64,000 nt of DNA from Rhizobium sp. 18065 (GTDB lineage: Bacteria > Pseudomonadota > Alphaproteobacteria > Rhizobiales > Rhizobiaceae): positions 1-64,000 of the forward strand of contig NZ_CACSJP010000015.1 of NCBI RefSeq assembly GCF_902706095.1. Reading direction: 5' to 3'. The translations under genes were made by a program, and so were the position numbers. Below, in pieces: positions 57,956 to 64,000 of this stretch. The notes beneath the pieces were generated by a model that was given only the letters and a program-made list of their open reading frames with translations, was not told where the DNA came from and ran no database searches. Each line of letters opens with the position of its first letter. Within the stretch, counting starts at the first letter, position 1.

Positions 57956-58585
57956 ATGGCCAGCGCCGACGCCATGATTGCCGCCTTCACAACGTTGCTC
58001 GTCACGGTCGATCCGCCGGGGCTGGCGCCGCTGTTTCTCGGCCTGACGGTCGGCATGAACAAGAGCCAGCGCCGTCAGGTCGCGGTGCGCGGATCGGTCA
58101 TGGGGTTTGCCATCCTCACCGTGTTTGCCCTGTTCGGCGCCACCATCCTCGGCGCTCTCGGCATCTCGATGGGTGCATTCCGCATTGCCGGCGGGCTGAT
58201 GCTGTTTGCCATCGCTTTCGAGATGATCTTCGAGCGCCGCAACGAGCGCAAGGAAAAGACCACCGACGACGCGATCACCAAGGATCACATTCACAATCTG
58301 GCGGTGTTTCCGCTGGCCATTCCGCTGATCGCCGGTCCGGGCGCGATCTCGGCGACCGTGCTGATTGCCGGGACAATGAACGACCTGATGGGCAGAGCGC
58401 AGCTGATCGGCGTCATCGCCGTGGTTCTCGGCCTGGTCTATCTGGCGCTCAGCGTTGCCGAGCGGCTGAACCGCTTCCTCGGCGTGACCGGCCGGGCACT
58501 GCTGACACGGCTTCTCGGCGTGCTCCTGGCGGCGCTGTCGGTGCAGTTCGTCGTCGATGGGGTGAAGTCAGCCTTCGCTGCGTGA
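57956..58585 (+). CDS. MarC-family membrane protein
   Basis: A 209-aa integral membrane protein with six hydrophobic segments, including AMIAAFTTLLVTVDPPGLAP, FAILTVFALFGATILGALGI, FRIAGGLMLFAIAFEMIF and LAVFPLAIPLIAGPGAISAT. The two proline-containing motifs VDPPGLAPLF and PLAIPLIAGPG are the family signature. ATG 57,956 follows AGGGAG; an upstream start adds a non-membrane tail. Role in the family is unclear (once linked to multiple antibiotic resistance). Confidence 0.9.
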   Translation: MASADAMIAAFTTLLVTVDPPGLAPLFLGLTVGMNKSQRRQVAVRGSVMGFAILTVFALFGATILGALGISMGAFRIAGGLMLFAIAFEMIFERRNERKEKTTDDAITKDHIHNLAVFPLAIPLIAGPGAISATVLIAGTMNDLMGRAQLIGVIAVVLGLVYLALSVAERLNRFLGVTGRALLTRLLGVLLAALSVQFVVDGVKSAFAA

Positions 58586-58596
58586 AAGCCCCCTTC

Positions 58597-59253
58597 TCAC
58601 GCACGTCCGAACGCCGTCTTGACGAAGGCGCGGTAGGCGAGCACCTGGCGCTCCAGCACATCCGGCTGGTGGAGAACCTTCGACATGATGATGCCGCCGT
58701 CGATGATGCAGGAGAGCATGGCCGCAAGGTCGGCCAACTCGACATTGGCATTCAGCGGGTGTAGCTTGGAAACCCGCTCCAGATAACCGAGGAAGCGGGC
58801 ATTCCACGACATCACGGTTTGGGCGCTGAGTTCGCGGACCTCCCGGTCGAACAGGCGTTCCTGATAGCAGATCGCGGAAATCAGGCATCCCGGATGTACG
58901 CTTGGCAGATCCTTCATCAGTTCGGCCAGGAGTTTCAGGCCGATCAGGAAGGCTTCGAGCGGATCGTCGCTCAATTCCGCACCGCGACCGAATATGTCGT
59001 CGAAGATGTGCTCGTTCTCGGTAATGTAGCGGCGCAGCAAGGCATGGGCGAGTTCATTCTTGTCCCTGAAGTGATAGAAGAAACCACTCTTGGTAATGCC
59101 CGCTTCAGCGATCACCTCCTCGATCGAGGTCGCGGCAAAGCCCTTCGACAGCACGGCGTGCTGCGCGATCTCCAGAATGCGCTCGCGTGTCGCGGCGCCT
59201 TTTCGGCTCTCCTGCCTGTCCAAGATCTGTACCCTTGGTATGGTTTTCGTCAT
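58597..59253 (-). CDS. TetR-family transcriptional regulator
   Basis: A 218-aa regulator. The N-terminal HTH reads ATRERILEIAQHAVLSKGFA, then TSIEEVIAEAGITKSGFFYH and FRDKNELAHALL (about residues 20-70), the canonical TetR layout. The C-terminal ligand domain has several cysteines (GCLISAICYQERL; LSCIIDGGI). It is divergent from the homocysteine methyltransferase-like gene, 195 bases away, a likely target. No clear palindrome was found in the gap. Confidence 0.88.
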   Translation of the reverse strand: MTKTIPRVQILDRQESRKGAATRERILEIAQHAVLSKGFAATSIEEVIAEAGITKSGFFYHFRDKNELAHALLRRYITENEHIFDDIFGRGAELSDDPLEAFLIGLKLLAELMKDLPSVHPGCLISAICYQERLFDREVRELSAQTVMSWNARFLGYLERVSKLHPLNANVELADLAAMLSCIIDGGIIMSKVLHQPDVLERQVLAYRAFVKTAFGRA

Positions 59254-59448
59254 GGCACGGGACGCCAGCAACCGGCTGCCGAACACACGAGACGATATAA
59301 GTCTTTGAAATAACGATACTTCCCAGCCTCAAGGCTGTGCCGCACCACAAGACCACTGGAACACAATGGCACTGATTTGCGAGAAATGAGGTCATCGACG
59401 GCACAAACATCTGTCGTTGCATATCGATTTTATCATCGGAGACACATC

Positions 59449-60405
59449 ATGGCAAAGTACAGACAGCAACTGCCGCAGCTTGTCGGCGGCGATTTCCTGA
59501 CGGATGGCGGGATGGAAACCACCTTCGTCTTTCACCGGGGCATGGAACTGCCGCATTTCGCCGCCTTCCCGCTGCTCGACAGCGACGATGGCCGCAGCGA
59601 ACTGCTCAGCTATATCGAACCCTATATCCTGCTGGCGCAGCAACGCGGCGTCGGCTTCATCCTCGACACGCCGACATGGCGGGCCAATGCAGACTGGGGC
59701 CAGAAGCTCGGCTATGACCGCAAGGCCTTGCACGACCTCAACCTGCGCGCCGTGGACTTCGCCGAAGCCTGCCGGAACCGGTGGGAGACGCGTTCAACGC
59801 CCGTAGTGATCAGCGGGATCATCGGCCCGCGGGGCGATGCCTACAAGGGCGGCCAGACCGATGTGGCGGAGGCGCTGGACTATCATTCCGACCAGGTCGC
59901 CAGCTTTGCGCAATCGGCAGCCGACATGGTCTCGGCGATGACGATCAACACGGTCGAAGAGGCAAGCGGCATCGCGCTTGCCACAGCTGAGCACGGGATT
60001 CCGTGTGTGATGTCGTTCACGGTCGAAACCGACGGGCATCTGCTGAACGGCACCAGCCTGCAGGAAGCGATCGAGCGGACCGACGAAGCCACCAATGGTG
60101 CGCCGATCTACTACATGGTCAACTGCGCCCACCCGACGCATTTCGAGCAGGCCCTGGCTACCGATGCGCCCTGGGTCCGGCGCATCTATGGCCTGAGGGC
60201 AAATGCCTCGGCCAAGAGCCATGCCGAGCTGGACGAAAGCGCAACACTGGATATCGGCGATCCGGCCGATCTGGGGCGTCGTTACCGGGCGCTGCGGCGA
60301 AATTTTCCGGGGTTCCGGATTCTCGGCGGCTGCTGCGGCACGGACCATCGCCATATCGAGGCTATCTGCGAGGCCTGTACGCCGTCCGCCGGACTCGCCG
60401 CCTGA
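59449..60405 (+). CDS. Homocysteine S-methyltransferase-family protein
   Basis: A 318-aa TIM-barrel enzyme. The N terminus GGDFLTDGGMETTFVFHRGM is typical. Zinc-type cysteines are in MVNCAHPTHFEQAL and in LGGCCGTDHRHIEAI near the C terminus, matching the Cys and Cys-Cys set of the family. ATG 59,449 follows GGAGACACATC. It transfers a methyl group to homocysteine or a related thiol; the donor is not evident. Divergent TetR gene suggests induced expression. Confidence 0.85.
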   Translation: MAKYRQQLPQLVGGDFLTDGGMETTFVFHRGMELPHFAAFPLLDSDDGRSELLSYIEPYILLAQQRGVGFILDTPTWRANADWGQKLGYDRKALHDLNLRAVDFAEACRNRWETRSTPVVISGIIGPRGDAYKGGQTDVAEALDYHSDQVASFAQSAADMVSAMTINTVEEASGIALATAEHGIPCVMSFTVETDGHLLNGTSLQEAIERTDEATNGAPIYYMVNCAHPTHFEQALATDAPWVRRIYGLRANASAKSHAELDESATLDIGDPADLGRRYRALRRNFPGFRILGGCCGTDHRHIEAICEACTPSAGLAA

Positions 60406-60443
60406 CGGCCTAACAGCTGAAAGTCGGCCGTTGAAAGCAAAGC

Positions 60444-60469
60444 GCCGCCCGCAATTCACTGCGGACGGC
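60444..60469. terminator. Weak hairpin between convergent genes
   Basis: GCCGCCCGCA pairs with TGCGGACGGC with one mismatch, six-base loop. The - strand downstream reads GCTTTGCTTT, a poor U-tract, so it may weakly end the ssb transcript. Confidence 0.4.
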
Positions 60470-60564
60470 ATCTTCATTGCCGATGGACGAAAAATACAGG
60501 TCTTGCGACGTGCCGGATCCGGTTGGCTCGATCAGGTCAGACCCGGTTCAACGATGACGGCCGA

Positions 60565-61101
60565 TCAGAACGGGATATCGTCGTCCAGATCGCGCGAGAA
60601 GCCGCCCGACGGGGCGCTGGAACCACGACCGGCCGAGCCGCCGCCGCGTGGTGCGGATGGGGCAGGAGCCGAACCGTAATCGTCATAACCGCCGCCGCTT
60701 GCTCCGCCGAAGTCACCACCGCGCGAAGCACCGCCGCCTGCACCGTCTCCGCGACCACCGATCATGGTCAGGGTCGAATTGAAGCCCTGCAGAACCACTT
60801 CGGTCGAGTAACGTTCATTGCCCGTCTGGTCCTGCCATTTGCGGGTCTGCAGAGCGCCCTCGATATAAACCGTCGAGCCCTTCTTCAGATACTGCTCGGC
60901 GACCTTGCACAGGCCTTCGTTGAAAATGACGACCGTGTGCCATTCGGTCTTTTCCTTGCGCTCGCCGCTGTTCTTGTCGCGCCAGGTTTCCGATGTGGCA
61001 ATCCGGAGGTTGGCAATCGGCCGGCCGTCCTGGGTCCGGCGGATTTCAGGATCGGCACCGAGATTGCCGATCAGGATGACCTTGTTGACGCTACCAGCCA
61101 T
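60565..61101 (-). CDS. ssb: Single-stranded DNA-binding protein
   Basis: A 178-aa SSB. OB-fold in residues ~1-115 (VNKVILIGNLGADPEIRRTQ; EWHTVVIFNEGLCKVAEQYL), a Gly/Ser-rich linker and the acidic tip DDDIPF, which recruits partner proteins. ATG 61,101 (MAGSVNK) is the family start; three upstream residues are possible. Divergent from uvrA with a LexA box in the gap. Confidence 0.96.
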   Translation of the reverse strand: MAGSVNKVILIGNLGADPEIRRTQDGRPIANLRIATSETWRDKNSGERKEKTEWHTVVIFNEGLCKVAEQYLKKGSTVYIEGALQTRKWQDQTGNERYSTEVVLQGFNSTLTMIGGRGDGAGGGASRGGDFGGASGGGYDDYGSAPAPSAPRGGGSAGRGSSAPSGGFSRDLDDDIPF

Positions 61102-61215
61102 GACACTCACCTTACTGCCGCGCCGCCGCGGCGTTCAAAATCCAATTATTTCCCACCTTATCCCATTCCATGGGATCGGTGGGGCGTGGACAAACTATAA
61201 TCCACAAGGAAAAAT

Positions 61216-61230
61216 GTTCTTTATTTGTTC
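61216..61230. promoter_or_regulatory. LexA (SOS) box
   Basis: GTTC (61,216-61,219), seven bases, GTTC (61,227-61,230): the direct-repeat SOS box of alphaproteobacteria. It lies in the gap between ssb and uvrA and probably represses uvrA, and perhaps ssb, until DNA damage. Confidence 0.85.
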
Positions 61231-61375
61231 TATTCTTTCGCTAGGATGCTGTCAACAGAATCGAATTGTCATCCCGCGATGACGGCAAGTGCTCGACACG
61301 CGCCGTCGTTAGACTACATAAGGACAGTCCTCCTCCCGGGATCTCCTGTCCACTGTCCGATCCGAGCCATTTGCC

Positions 61376-64000
<2,625 letters not shown>

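Noticed and set aside
59254..59448. TetR operator between the regulator and the methyltransferase-like gene
   Set aside because: I found no convincing inverted repeat by eye in this gap.

Overview
The window reads as a rhizobial (Rhizobiaceae-type alphaproteobacterial) chromosome carrying most of an integrated podovirus-like prophage. The host assignment is inferred from the gene neighbourhood (rlpA, dac, tmk, holB, metG, tatD, then tgt, queA, two cyclophilins, coaD, gyrA, marC, ssb, uvrA), from the GC-rich codon use and from an alphaproteobacterial LexA box (GTTC-N7-GTTC) between ssb and uvrA. I cannot fix the genus.

Positions 1 to about 39,223 are prophage. Its left end lies outside the window. 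The right end is a tyrosine integrase beside the 3' end of tRNA-Ser(UGA). Order: packaging and portal genes on + (terS, terL, portal, scaffold), small genes including a CsrA-like protein, then a 14.9-kb open frame (4,954 codons) that joins two wall hydrolases, a pyrophosphatase-like domain, an adenine methyltransferase, an SF2 helicase, a JAB metalloprotease-like domain and a PLxRFG region. Next is a small bidirectional cassette (Tat-exported protein on -, Arc-like repressor and secreted peptide on +). The virion module runs on - (N4-gp56-type capsid protein, adaptors, tail fibre, tail hub, acetyltransferase, self-cleaving S74 protein, ejection-type protein). Lysis genes follow on +, then an AlpA-like gene, small unknowns and the integrase on -.

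Three observations stand out. First, the giant frame contains two well-formed small genes in the +1 frame, at 13,273 and 19,369, each with a ribosome binding site and GC-rich third codon positions. In both places the giant frame itself turns low-complexity with poor GC3. The giant thus looks like three genes joined across two small genes that are now overprinted. Second, four prophage transcripts share a leader: a 17-bp-spaced promoter, the motif GCGCARGACGTGC, and a hairpin that pairs with the Shine-Dalgarno and ends at the start codon, with compensating base changes between copies. Third, a 59-aa protein has the CsrA sequence pattern but lacks the usual RNA-contacting arginines.

Positions 39,224 to 64,000 are ordinary host core genes: tRNA-Ser; cell-wall genes rlpA and dac; tmk-holB; metG-tatD-MBL hydrolase; a PsiD-like phosphatidylserine decarboxylase-family gene; a DUF4864 protein; the queuosine pair queA-tgt; two cyclophilins and coaD; three tiny membrane proteins; gyrA; marC; a TetR regulator divergent from a homocysteine S-methyltransferase-like gene; ssb; and uvrA, cut by the window end.
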